In this document: positions 43,248 to 51,835 of the stretch, one piece after another | Layout: the number at the start of each line of letters is the position of its first letter | Position numbering within the stretch: the stretch's first letter is position 1 | Source: Asanoa siamensis | GTDB lineage: Bacteria; Actinomycetota; Actinomycetes; Mycobacteriales; Micromonosporaceae | DNA: 64,000 nt | Reading direction: 5' to 3' | Assembly (NCBI RefSeq): GCF_016862555.1 | Contig: NZ_BONE01000012.1 | Span: 62,001 to 126,000, forward strand | Position numbers and translations under genes: made by a program | Notes under the pieces: model-generated | What the model saw: only the letters and a program-made list of their open reading frames with translations | Database searches by the model: none | Told to the model about the DNA's origin: nothing

Positions 43248-44717
43248 GTGTCGCTGCCGGCACACAGCGCGTTGTCGGCGGAGACTCAGCGGGTGGAGCC
43301 GTCGATCGTCAGCAGACGCACCGTCATCGCGAGCGCGACCGCGGGGGTGGCCGCGCTCGTCACGGCCGGCGCCGACGCGGCGCTCGCCGCGCCCCGCGCC
43401 CCGGACCCGGCGCCGTTCACGGTCCGCATGCCCGTGCCACGCGTGCTGCGGCCCGAGTCGACCAGGGGCGACACCGACCTCTACGTGGTGACCGCCAAAA
43501 AGGCACGGGTCGAGATCCTGCCCGGTACGCGCACCGAGGTGCTGACATACGCGGGGATGTTCCCGGGACCGACGCTGCGGGTCCGGGCCGGGCGGACGGC
43601 GGTCGTGCGGCACACCAACGACCTCGACATGGGCACCGTGGTGCACGTGCACGGCGGCTGCACGCCGGCCGACAGCGACGGCTTCCCGACCGACACGCTC
43701 GCGCCCGGGCGGACCCGCGACTACACCTACCCGAACGAGCAGCGCGCCGCCACGCTCTGGTACCACGACCACGCCCACCACATGGAGGCCGAGCACGTCT
43801 ACCGCGGGCTCGCCGGCTTCTACCTGGTCGAGGATCCGGCGGAGGCCGGCCTGCGGCTGCCCGACGGCGACCACGACATCCCGATCATGCTGCGGGACGC
43901 CCGGTTCGACGCCAAGGCCCGGCTGGTCTTCGCGCTGGACGACTTCGCCAACCGCAGGACGATCCTCGCCAACGGCAAGGCGCGGCCGTACTTCCCGGTC
44001 GCCGCGCGGCGGTACCGGCTGCGCTTCGTCAACGCCGCGAACCTGCGGACGTTCACGCTGCGCCTGCGGCACGGTGGCAAGACCACCGAGGTCGCGCAGA
44101 TCGCGAGCGACGGTGGCCTGCTCGCGGCGCCCGCGGCCGTCCGGTCGTGGCGGATGACGCCGGGCGAGCGGGTCGAGGTCGTCGTCGACTTCGCCCGGTT
44201 CCCGGTGGGCAGCCAGGTGTTCCTCGAGGACGCGAGCGGCGGGCAGGTGCTGCGCTTCGACGTCACCCGCGGCGGCAAGGACACGAGCCGCGTACCGGAC
44301 CGCCTCGCCACGCTCCCCGCGTTGCCGAAGGCGACGGGCAGGCGGACGTTCGTGCTCGGGTACGACCGGGCCCGGCGCCGGTTCCTGATCAACGGGCGGC
44401 AGTTCGACGACGGCCGGGTCGACACCGAGATCAAGCGCGGCACCACGGAGATCTGGACGGTCACGAACGACGGTTCCAGTTCCGCGATCCCGCACAACTT
44501 CCACCCGCACCTGATCCAGTTCCGGATCCTCGACCGCAACGGCCGGCCGCCGGCACCGGGAGAGGCCGGCGTGAAGGACACGGTCTCCGTCGGCCGCGGC
44601 GAGACCGTCCGCCTGCAGGCGACCGTCGGCCCCTACACCGGACGGTACGTCCTGCACTGCCACATGATCGACCACGCGTCCAGCGGCATGATGGCGCAAC
44701 TGCGGGTCGTGCCCTGA
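43248..44717 (+). CDS. Exported multicopper oxidase
   Basis: A 489-residue protein with a Tat-like N-terminus (SRRTVIASATAGVAALV) and three cupredoxin domains. All four copper-ligand motifs are present: VHVHGG, LWYHDHAHH, HNFHPHLIQF, and HCHMIDHASSGMM with Cys, two His and an axial Met. It oxidises phenols, metals or similar substrates with reduction of O2 to water, at the cell surface. The SpoA/FtsP-like layout favours a laccase or bilirubin-oxidase type. GTG start at 43248, ten bases after GGAG. The CopC gene 7 kb upstream is not linked. Confidence 0.92.
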   Translation: MSLPAHSALSAETQRVEPSIVSRRTVIASATAGVAALVTAGADAALAAPRAPDPAPFTVRMPVPRVLRPESTRGDTDLYVVTAKKARVEILPGTRTEVLTYAGMFPGPTLRVRAGRTAVVRHTNDLDMGTVVHVHGGCTPADSDGFPTDTLAPGRTRDYTYPNEQRAATLWYHDHAHHMEAEHVYRGLAGFYLVEDPAEAGLRLPDGDHDIPIMLRDARFDAKARLVFALDDFANRRTILANGKARPYFPVAARRYRLRFVNAANLRTFTLRLRHGGKTTEVAQIASDGGLLAAPAAVRSWRMTPGERVEVVVDFARFPVGSQVFLEDASGGQVLRFDVTRGGKDTSRVPDRLATLPALPKATGRRTFVLGYDRARRRFLINGRQFDDGRVDTEIKRGTTEIWTVTNDGSSSAIPHNFHPHLIQFRILDRNGRPPAPGEAGVKDTVSVGRGETVRLQATVGPYTGRYVLHCHMIDHASSGMMAQLRVVP

Positions 44718-44748
44718 AACTCGGTGGCCGGGGGCGCCGACGGGTTGG

Positions 44749-45651
44749 TTGACTGCGTGCGTGATCGACGAGGTGGACCTCCGCGCGCGGCTGGCCCGGT
44801 CGTGGGGGCTGGCGGCCCCGCACGTCGAGGTGCACGACGGCGGCATGAACTCCGCGACCTGGTTCGTCGACCAGGGCGGTGAGCGGTGGGTCGCGAAGGC
44901 GGTCGTGCCCGGTGCGCGGCGGGCGTTCGCGGCCGGTCTCGCGGTCGCCACGGCGGTCGAGCGTGCGGGGATCCCGGCGGGGGCGCCGGTGCCGGCCCGG
45001 GAGGGCGGCGTCGTCGTCGACGTCGGCGGCGTCCCGCTGGCGTTGCTGACGTTCGTGCCGGGCGAGGAGCTGTCGGGCGCGGGCGACCAGCGGCTGCTCG
45101 GCGCGACGCTCGCCCGGACGCACCGGGCACTGCTCGACGTCTCGGTGCCCGGCATGGAGCGGTTCCACTGGGTCGACCCGCGCGGTGCGCATCTGGGCAT
45201 CCGGCCGTGGGTGCGCCCGGCCGTCGCGGCGGCGGTCGAAGCGTACGACCGCCTCGACCCCCGGACGTTGACGTGGGGCCTGCTGCACACCGATCCCGCG
45301 CCGGAGGCGTTCCGCCTCGATCGCGTACGCGGTGCCTGCGGGTTGATCGACTGGAGCACGGCCATGAGCGGGCCGCTGCTGTACGACCTCGCGTCGGCCG
45401 TCATGTACGTCGGCGGGCCGGACCGCGCCGGCGACCTCGTCGACGCGTACCTGGCCGAGGGTGTGCTGCCACCCGCCGAGGCGTTGCGGGCGCTGGGTGT
45501 GCTGCTGCGGTTCCGGCACGCCGTGCAGGCCGACTACTTCGCCCGCCGCATCGTCACCGGCGACCTCACCGGGATCGCCGCCGCCGCGGACAACGAGCGC
45601 GGCCTGGCGGACGCCCACGCCGCCCTCGATCTCTCCCCCGATCCCTCGTAG
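44749..45651 (+). CDS. Aminoglycoside-phosphotransferase-like kinase
   Basis: About 300 residues with the APH/choline-kinase fold: MNSATWFVDQGGERWVAKAV (nucleotide-binding Lys), LALLTFVPGEEL hinge, the catalytic loop LLHTDPAPEAFRLD and LIDWSTAMSGPLLYDLAS (the DxD/G-like Asp). The Brenner loop keeps the base Asp, but the metal-binding Asn (HGDxxxxN) is replaced, so catalysis may differ or be lost. Target unknown. The start is uncertain: TTG 44749 or GTG 44761, neither with a clear ribosome-binding site. Confidence 0.8.
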   Translation: MTACVIDEVDLRARLARSWGLAAPHVEVHDGGMNSATWFVDQGGERWVAKAVVPGARRAFAAGLAVATAVERAGIPAGAPVPAREGGVVVDVGGVPLALLTFVPGEELSGAGDQRLLGATLARTHRALLDVSVPGMERFHWVDPRGAHLGIRPWVRPAVAAAVEAYDRLDPRTLTWGLLHTDPAPEAFRLDRVRGACGLIDWSTAMSGPLLYDLASAVMYVGGPDRAGDLVDAYLAEGVLPPAEALRALGVLLRFRHAVQADYFARRIVTGDLTGIAAAADNERGLADAHAALDLSPDPS

Positions 45652-45669
45652 GGTCCGGGCAGGGTGCTC

Positions 45670-45702
45670 GGCGGCGCCGGCCCGCTCGAGGCCGGCGCCG
45701 CC
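45670..45702. terminator. Bidirectional stem-loop between convergent genes
   Basis: GGCGGCGCCGGCC and GGCCGGCGCCGCC pair perfectly over 13 bp with a 7-base loop. It lies 18 bases from both stop codons and can serve both genes. Confidence 0.8.
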
Positions 45703-45719
45703 CGACCAGCCGTGCGGAG

Positions 45720-46799
45720 TCAGACGGCCGTCCAGCGTTGGGCGCCCGTACCGTTGCAGGTGTAGAGCTGGACCTTCGTGCCGTTGGCGGTGCCGCTCGC
45801 GGTCACGTCCAGGCACTTGCCCGAGGCGGGCACGAGGATCGAGCCGTCGGCCCGGAACGTGAACCGCTGGGCGCCCGTACCGTTGCAGTCCCAGATCTGG
45901 ATCTTCGTGCCGTTGGCCGTGCCACTGCCGTTGACGTCCAGGCAACGGTTGCCGTAGACGCGGACCTCCCCCGCCGCCGTGCGGGTCCACTTCTGGTTGG
46001 CGCCGTTGTGGCAGTCCCAGATGTGCACCTGGGCACCCGCGGCGGTGCTCGCGCCGGAGACGTCCATGCACCGGGTCGACTGTGGATTGACCAGTGAGAC
46101 CGGCGTGGCCGCCGGCGCCTGCAGGCTCGCCGGCACCGACCGCAGCGCGGCGTACCAGGTCGCGGCCATCTTGTCGTAGCCCGCCTGGTTCGGGTGGACG
46201 CCGTCGGCCAGGTCGGCCGTCGTCAGCGGCGTGTGCATGTCGACGAGGTGCGTCTTCGCGCCCTTGCCGGCGACGATCCCGGGAATGGCGGCGTTGTACG
46301 CGCGTACCCGCTGCTCCAGCGTCGGATCGGTCTCGGGCGTGATCTGCGCGACGAACAACTCGACCTCGGGCGCCGTCGCTCTGATCCTGTCGATCAGCGC
46401 CGAGAGCCGCGCGGGCGCGTTGGCGACGTCGTAGTTCTGGTTCATGTCATTGGTGCCGATGTGCAGCAGGACCGTGCGCGGGTTGTAGGCACGCAACCAG
46501 CCGACCACGTTGGCGTCGATCTGGTCGATCCGCCAGCCGGAGTGGCCCTCGTGGTCGTGGTCGCCGAGGCTCGCCGGTCCGTTGAAGCCGGAGCCGACGA
46601 AGTCGACGGTGTAGCCACCGCCGACCAGCCGCTGCCACAGGTTGATCCGGTAGCCGCCGGGCACGTTGAACCCGTCGGTGATCGAGTCACCGAGCGGCAT
46701 CACCCGCACGCCGCCGTTGGACTCCGCGGACGCGGGCGCGGCCGGCACCGCGACGAGCGCGACCGCGACGGTCAGCGCGAGACCCAGTCTCCTCCACAT
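45720..46799 (-). CDS. Secreted SGNH/GDSL esterase with ricin-B (CBM13) domain
   Basis: A 359-residue protein with a signal peptide (about 1-25). The SGNH hydrolase domain (about 30-225) has MPLGDSITDGF (nucleophile Ser), LHIGTNDMNQN and the catalytic DGVHPN. A C-terminal ricin-type beta-trefoil (about 235-359) has three QxW-type motifs (NQKW, AQRF, AQRW) and disulfide-forming cysteines, and binds polysaccharide. It probably removes acetyl or other esters from plant polysaccharides outside the cell. ATG start behind GAGGA. Confidence 0.92.
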   Translation of the reverse strand: MWRRLGLALTVAVALVAVPAAPASAESNGGVRVMPLGDSITDGFNVPGGYRINLWQRLVGGGYTVDFVGSGFNGPASLGDHDHEGHSGWRIDQIDANVVGWLRAYNPRTVLLHIGTNDMNQNYDVANAPARLSALIDRIRATAPEVELFVAQITPETDPTLEQRVRAYNAAIPGIVAGKGAKTHLVDMHTPLTTADLADGVHPNQAGYDKMAATWYAALRSVPASLQAPAATPVSLVNPQSTRCMDVSGASTAAGAQVHIWDCHNGANQKWTRTAAGEVRVYGNRCLDVNGSGTANGTKIQIWDCNGTGAQRFTFRADGSILVPASGKCLDVTASGTANGTKVQLYTCNGTGAQRWTAV

Positions 46800-46977
46800 G
46801 GCACGTTCCTCTCCTCGGTGCCGCCCGGGACGGTGAGCGGCCGCACATCGAGGATCACCTATCGAACGCCGGACGGGCGGGTACGCGGCGCCGAACGCGG
46901 TGCCGGCTGCGCCGAACGGTCCGGCGACGCTGTGGCATCGACGGACTACGCTGCGGTGAGCGGGGAGGTGGTGCCCG

Positions 46978-47502
46978 GTGCGCACGGCCACCGAGGTGTT
47001 CCTGATGATCGGCGGTGCCGGTGCACTGCTGCTCGCCGTCTCGCTGATCAGCGACGGGTTCCTCCACTTCGTACACGTCGATCTGCCCGAGTTCTTCTCC
47101 GTCGAGGCGGTAGCGGGGTTCGTCGGCGCGTTCGGGTTCGCCGGCGCCATCACCAGCGAGGCCGTCGGCGCGTCGGGCGCGGGCGCCGTCGTCGCCGCCG
47201 CGGGCGTGGGCGTGCTCGCCGCGCTGCCGACCGCCTATCTCGCGGTCCGGCTGTCCCGGGCGGCGCGCGACATGCACACCGACGTCACCCCCACGCGGGC
47301 CGACCTGGTCGGCACCATCGGCGTGGTCGTCACGCCGATCGGCACCGCGGGCTACGGCGAGGTCCGGGTCCGGCTGCACGGCCAGCCGGTCAAGTTGTAC
47401 GCGAAGTCCGACCGGCCGCTGCCGGCGGGCGCGGAGATCTTCGTCATCGAGGCTTCCAGCGAGACGAGCGTCGTCGTCGAGCCGGTCCACCCCGTCATGT
47501 GA
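46978..47502 (+). CDS. NfeD-like membrane protein
   Basis: A 174-residue protein with two or three membrane segments (about 8-25, 42-60, 66-88) and a C-terminal OB-fold domain of the NfeD type (about 105-174): DLVGTIGVVVTPIGTAGYGEV, then VKLYAKSDRPLPAGAEIFVIE. NfeD proteins partner with flotillins to organise membrane microdomains. It is 13 bases upstream of the flotillin gene. GTG start nine bases behind GGGGAGG. Confidence 0.87.
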   Translation: MRTATEVFLMIGGAGALLLAVSLISDGFLHFVHVDLPEFFSVEAVAGFVGAFGFAGAITSEAVGASGAGAVVAAAGVGVLAALPTAYLAVRLSRAARDMHTDVTPTRADLVGTIGVVVTPIGTAGYGEVRVRLHGQPVKLYAKSDRPLPAGAEIFVIEASSETSVVVEPVHPVM

Positions 47503-47515
47503 AGGACGGTCCACC

Positions 47516-49018
47516 ATGCTGCTTCTCATCGCTCTCGGCGGCGCCGCGCTGCTCGTCCTGCTGCTGGTCATGTTCGTGCTCTCGCGGATCAAGGTGGCGG
47601 GCCCGAACGAGGCCTTCGTGGTCACCGGCCGCAAGGGGCGGGCCATCGAGGCGTCCGACGGCACCCGGCGCACCGACCTGTCGGGCCAGAAGGTCGTGAT
47701 GGGCGCCTCGGTGTTCGTCGTGCCCGTCGTCCAGAAGATCCAGTCGGTCGACCTGTCGAGCCGGCGGATCCACGTCGAGATCACCGGGGCGGTGACGAAG
47801 CAGGGCATCCGGGCCAAGCTGCACGGCGTCGCGATCGTCAAGGTCGGCGGCACCGAGGACTCCGTACGCGCCGCGGCACAGCGGTTCCTGCGCCAGCAGG
47901 CCGAGATCGACGAGTTCACCCGCGAGGTGCTGGCCGGCTCGCTGCGGGCGATCGTCGGCCGGCTCACCGTGGAGGAGATCATCCGGGACCGGGCCGCGTT
48001 CGCGTCGGCGGTCGCCGAGGAGGCCGAGCACTCGATGACCAACCAGGGTCTCGTGCTCGACACGTTCCAGCTCCAGGACATCGTCACCGAGGGCTCCTAC
48101 CTGCAGGACCTCGGCCGGCCCGAGGCCGCGCGGGTGCTCAAGGAGGCGTCCATCGCGGAGGCCCGGGCGCGGCAGGCCGCCGAGCAGGAGCGGCTGCTGG
48201 CCGAGGAGGCGATCGCGGTCGCCGAGCGGAACCTGGCGGTCAAGAAGGCCGAGATGCAGTCCGAGATCGACGCCGCCAAGGCCCGCTCGGCGGCGGCCGG
48301 CCCGCTCGCCCAGGCCGAGCGCGACCAGGCGATCCTGGCCGAGCAGCAGAAGGTCGCCGAGCGCAACGCGGAGCTCAAGCAACGGCAACTCGACACCGAG
48401 GTACGCAAGCCGGCCGACGCGGCGCGCTACAAGGTCGAGCAGGAGGCCGAGGCGTCCCGCAACGCGGTCGTCCTGAAGGCCGACGCCGACCGGCAGGCGA
48501 CCATCGCGGCCGCGCAGGCGTCGGCCGAGCAGGCCAAGCTGACGGGTGAGGGCGAGCGGGCGCGCCGCGCGGCGCTGGCGGAGGCCAACGCGATCGAGGG
48601 CGCGAAGCAGGGCGAGGCGGAACAGCGCCGCCGCACGGCGATCGCGGACGCGGTCGAGCGCGAGGGCACGGCGGAGGCGGCGGCCATCCTGGCCAAGGGC
48701 AACGCGGAGGCGGAGGCGATGTCCCGCAAGGCGGACGCCTTCGCCACCTACGGCGAGGCGGCGGTCCTGGACCTGCTGGTCCGGGTGCTGCCCGACGTGG
48801 TGGAGGCGGCCAGCCGCCCGATGAGCGCGATAGACAAGATGACGGTCATCTCGACGGACGGGGCGTCGTCGCTCGCCCGCTCGGTGGCCGGCAACGTGGC
48901 GCAGGGCCTCCAACTCGGCACGGACCTGACGGGTGTCGACCTCCCCAGCCTGCTGGCCCGCCTGGGCAACGTCGTCGAGAACGGCGAGGCGAAGGCGGTC
49001 GAGCCGAAGAAGAAGTGA
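47516..49018 (+). CDS. Flotillin-family (SPFH) protein
   Basis: A 500-residue protein with an N-terminal membrane hairpin (about 1-22), then the SPFH domain (about 30-190: GPNEAFVVTGRKGRAIE, then RQQAEIDEFTREVLAGSLRAI). A long coiled coil rich in Glu/Ala/Lys/Gln (about 200-420, including EA repeats typical of flotillins) and a C-terminal segment for oligomerisation follow. Flotillins scaffold membrane microdomains. ATG start behind AAGGA. Co-transcribed with the NfeD-like gene, the usual bacterial pair. Confidence 0.93.
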   Translation: MLLLIALGGAALLVLLLVMFVLSRIKVAGPNEAFVVTGRKGRAIEASDGTRRTDLSGQKVVMGASVFVVPVVQKIQSVDLSSRRIHVEITGAVTKQGIRAKLHGVAIVKVGGTEDSVRAAAQRFLRQQAEIDEFTREVLAGSLRAIVGRLTVEEIIRDRAAFASAVAEEAEHSMTNQGLVLDTFQLQDIVTEGSYLQDLGRPEAARVLKEASIAEARARQAAEQERLLAEEAIAVAERNLAVKKAEMQSEIDAAKARSAAAGPLAQAERDQAILAEQQKVAERNAELKQRQLDTEVRKPADAARYKVEQEAEASRNAVVLKADADRQATIAAAQASAEQAKLTGEGERARRAALAEANAIEGAKQGEAEQRRRTAIADAVEREGTAEAAAILAKGNAEAEAMSRKADAFATYGEAAVLDLLVRVLPDVVEAASRPMSAIDKMTVISTDGASSLARSVAGNVAQGLQLGTDLTGVDLPSLLARLGNVVENGEAKAVEPKKK

Positions 49019-49232
49019 GGGCTGCGGGTGCCATCGATTGACAGCGTCGTGCGGGCCAGAAACGTCACATCGAAACGCGGATAGGTTCGCATGTTGCCAA
49101 TCGATTGCCGGTTGGCGCGTCTGATCGGGTCATTCGTTCAGGATGGGCCGACCGGCAGCAGCGAATCGGCGTCGATGCATTGCCGTGTGTCCCGAACGTA
49201 AGCCTTCACTCGGACAGAAAGGGCACACCCCG

Positions 49233-51674
49233 ATGCCACACACCCTCGATCGGCGGTGGAGACGGCGGCTACCCGTTGCCACCCTCGCCGCCGTCTCCGC
49301 CGTGCTTCTCGTCGTGGGTCCGGCGACCGCCGCGCCCGGCGCGGGTTCACCGGCCGACGAACCCCCAGCTCCCGTCGTCCTCGAGCGTCTTCCCGGCGAG
49401 GAGGCGAGCGTCGTCGAGGTGCGGGTCTCCGGCACCGCGGAGATGGACCGCCTCGTCGCCACCGGCGTCGACCTCGACCACCACGTCGAACAGACCGAGA
49501 ACGGCATCGTGCTGCATGCCGTCGTCACACCCAACGAGGTCTCGGGCCTCGAGGCCGGCGGCTACGCGGTCGGAAACGTCCTGTTCGACCCGGCGGACTC
49601 CGCGGACCGGGTGGGCGAGCGCGAGGCGACGATCGCCGCACACGTCGCCGACAACAAGGCATTCACGGCAGACCTGGTCGACGACCCGACCACCAAGGAC
49701 ATCAAGATCATTCGGGCCGACTACTACACGTCGGGGACCAACCAGGTCCTGTCGGTCGAGGCGAAGTGGGCCCAGGGCCAGACGTCGACCAGCGCGCTGA
49801 CCGTGCAGCGGGACAGCGGGCCTGGCACGGCGATGGGCTCCGGCGGCTCGCAGAGCATCTCGCGGTTCGTGGACGCCGGGGTCTACCTCTACCACCGGGG
49901 CGCCTCGACGATCGCCACCCGCCCGGACCGGATCCAGATCACCAGCCCGACCGGGGACGTGGCCAACGTCCAGGTCAAGGAGTGGTTGCCGGTCCCGGCG
50001 GAGTCGCCGGAGGGTCCGGGATACCAGAAGGACTTCGTCACCAGCTACCTGACCCCGACCGAGCTCTACAACCGGATCAAGGCGCTCGCCGCCGAGTTCC
50101 CGCAGCTTGCCGAGATCGTCGAGCTGCCGAACAAGACCAACGGCTACCGCCGCAAGGCGCAGGCCGTGCTCGGCACCGCGAACGCCGGCCGGGTCGCCGT
50201 CGACTCGCGTGCCTGGGGTCACGAGGGCGGCAACGACATCTCCGTCGAGCTGGCCGACCCGGGCGCCGCCGACCAGCCGCTGTCCGTCAGCGTGACCGGC
50301 AACGACATCAGGGTGAGCCTGGCGACCGACGCCGGCGGCGCCGTGACCAGCACCGCCGCGCAGGTCGTCGCGGCCCTGAACGCCGGCGCCGGCTCCCTGA
50401 TCGTGGCGTACACCTATCGGGGCAACACCGGTGCCGGTGTGGTGGCGACCGCCGCCCGGACGCCGCTGACAGACGGGCTGCGGGCGCCGGCCAGCGTCTC
50501 CCGTGATCCGCAGCCGGTCTACGCGATCCGGATCGGCAAGACCCGGGACGGCTCGAAGACCGGTGTGCTGGCCTACGCCCAGGAGCACGCCCGGGAGTGG
50601 GTGCCGCCGCTGGTCACCATCGAGACCGCGGAGCGGCTGCTGCGCAACTACGCGCACGACGGCAGGACCAAGCAACTGCTGAACAACCTGGACATCTGGA
50701 TCGCCCCGTCGGTCAACCCGGACGGCGGTCACTACTCGTTCTACGACTTCAACTCGCAGCGGCGGAACATGACCAACCACTGCCCGCTGACCGGGTCCGC
50801 GGATGCCCTCGCCCGCAACTCCTGGGGCGTGGACAACAACCGCAACTACACCGAGTACAGCCTCTTCGACGGCTACTCGGGCGCGTCCGCGAGCTGCACG
50901 AGCGACACGTTCGCCGGGCCTAGCGAGCTTTCTGAACCGGAGAACAAGAACATCGACTGGCTGGCGTCCCGCCCGAACATCAAGTTCTCGATGAACCTGC
51001 ACTCGTCCGGCAACTACTTCATGTGGTCGCCGGGCGCGTACGCCACCCCGGGCCGGATCTCGGCGCCGCGGCCGACGCTGGCCGAGGAGTCGTTCTTCTG
51101 GGGTGCCTCGTCCCGGATCCTCACGGCGATCAAGCGCCACCGCAACATGGCGGTGACGCCGGCCCGCACCGGCCCGATCTCCGACGTGCTCTACTCGGCG
51201 GCGGGCAACTCGGGCGACATGCTCTGGTACAAGTACGGCATCTACGCCTGGAACTTCGAGGTGGGCACGTCGTTCCAGCCCACGTGGGCGTCGGCGCACG
51301 AGGAGACGATGGAGTTCTCCAACGGCCTGGTCGAGCTGCTGCGGGTCGCCCGTGACTACTCCACCGATCACCAGCGTCCGGAGAGCTCCCTGTCGGTGAC
51401 CCCGAGCGCGACCGAGGGCATGGTCAACGTCCGGTTCGACGTGACCGAGCCGGCCGCGGTCTTCTACACATTGGACAATGGAGCGCCGACCTACGCATCC
51501 ACGTTGTACGGTTCCGCGGGTGTCCGCGAGGGCGGCGAGATCCTGAACCTGCCCGTCGGGACCAGGATCAACTGGTTCTCGGTGGACGCCGCCGGCAACG
51601 TGGAGAAGAGCTACGTTCCGGACGGCAGAGGCAAGAACTTCAACAAGGGCCAGGCCGTCCTGCCCATCGGTTAG
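49233..51674 (+). CDS. Secreted zinc carboxypeptidase (M14) with inserted beta domain
   Basis: An 813-residue exported M14 peptidase. Signal peptide (about 1-35), an N-terminal region of about 300 residues, then the catalytic domain. That domain has TSYLTPTELYNRIKALAAEF, the Zn motif AQEHAREWVPP (His, Glu), SVNPDGGHYS, NMTNHCPL, SMNLHSSGNYF (third ligand His) and YAWNFEVGTSF (catalytic Glu). Between AQAVLGTANAGRVA and YAIRIGKTRD there is an inserted module (HEGGNDISVELADPG, SVSVTGNDIRVSLATD) with repeated Thr/Ser strands not found in plain M14 domains. An Ig-like tail ends the protein. The start at ATG 49233 gives a good signal peptide. Confidence 0.88.
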   Translation: MPHTLDRRWRRRLPVATLAAVSAVLLVVGPATAAPGAGSPADEPPAPVVLERLPGEEASVVEVRVSGTAEMDRLVATGVDLDHHVEQTENGIVLHAVVTPNEVSGLEAGGYAVGNVLFDPADSADRVGEREATIAAHVADNKAFTADLVDDPTTKDIKIIRADYYTSGTNQVLSVEAKWAQGQTSTSALTVQRDSGPGTAMGSGGSQSISRFVDAGVYLYHRGASTIATRPDRIQITSPTGDVANVQVKEWLPVPAESPEGPGYQKDFVTSYLTPTELYNRIKALAAEFPQLAEIVELPNKTNGYRRKAQAVLGTANAGRVAVDSRAWGHEGGNDISVELADPGAADQPLSVSVTGNDIRVSLATDAGGAVTSTAAQVVAALNAGAGSLIVAYTYRGNTGAGVVATAARTPLTDGLRAPASVSRDPQPVYAIRIGKTRDGSKTGVLAYAQEHAREWVPPLVTIETAERLLRNYAHDGRTKQLLNNLDIWIAPSVNPDGGHYSFYDFNSQRRNMTNHCPLTGSADALARNSWGVDNNRNYTEYSLFDGYSGASASCTSDTFAGPSELSEPENKNIDWLASRPNIKFSMNLHSSGNYFMWSPGAYATPGRISAPRPTLAEESFFWGASSRILTAIKRHRNMAVTPARTGPISDVLYSAAGNSGDMLWYKYGIYAWNFEVGTSFQPTWASAHEETMEFSNGLVELLRVARDYSTDHQRPESSLSVTPSATEGMVNVRFDVTEPAAVFYTLDNGAPTYASTLYGSAGVREGGEILNLPVGTRINWFSVDAAGNVEKSYVPDGRGKNFNKGQAVLPIG

Positions 51675-51681
51675 TCCTGGT

Positions 51682-51710
51682 GGCCGCGGCACCCATCGGG
51701 TGCCGCGGCC
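51682..51710 (+). terminator. Stem-loop after the M14 peptidase gene
   Basis: GGCCGCGGCACCC and GGGTGCCGCGGCC pair perfectly over 13 bp with a 3-base loop, eight bases past the stop. Confidence 0.8.
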
Positions 51711-51738
51711 GCTCTCTCCGAGCACCAGCGCGGGAGCG

Positions 51739-51767
51739 CGTCGATGTTATCGTCGATAGTCGTCGAT
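51739..51767. repeat. Three CGTCGAT direct repeats upstream of the haloperoxidase gene
   Basis: CGTCGAT occurs at 51739, 51751 and 51761, spaced 12 and 10 bases, about one helical turn, ending some 70 bases before the start codon. This fits a regulator that binds direct repeats. Confidence 0.4.
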
Positions 51768-51835
51768 GCCTCACTCGGGCAGCGTCGAAGGGAGCCCGCC
51801 GAGGCCACCACCGGCGACAGACCGAAAGGGAGACG

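Noticed and set aside
42738-45404. 888-aa minus-strand frame across HIT, multicopper oxidase and kinase genes
   Set aside because: It spans three real genes on the other strand and has no domain of its own.
49347-51725. 792-aa minus-strand frame opposite the first M14 gene
   Set aside because: Shadow; the plus-strand product has signal peptide and complete zinc site.
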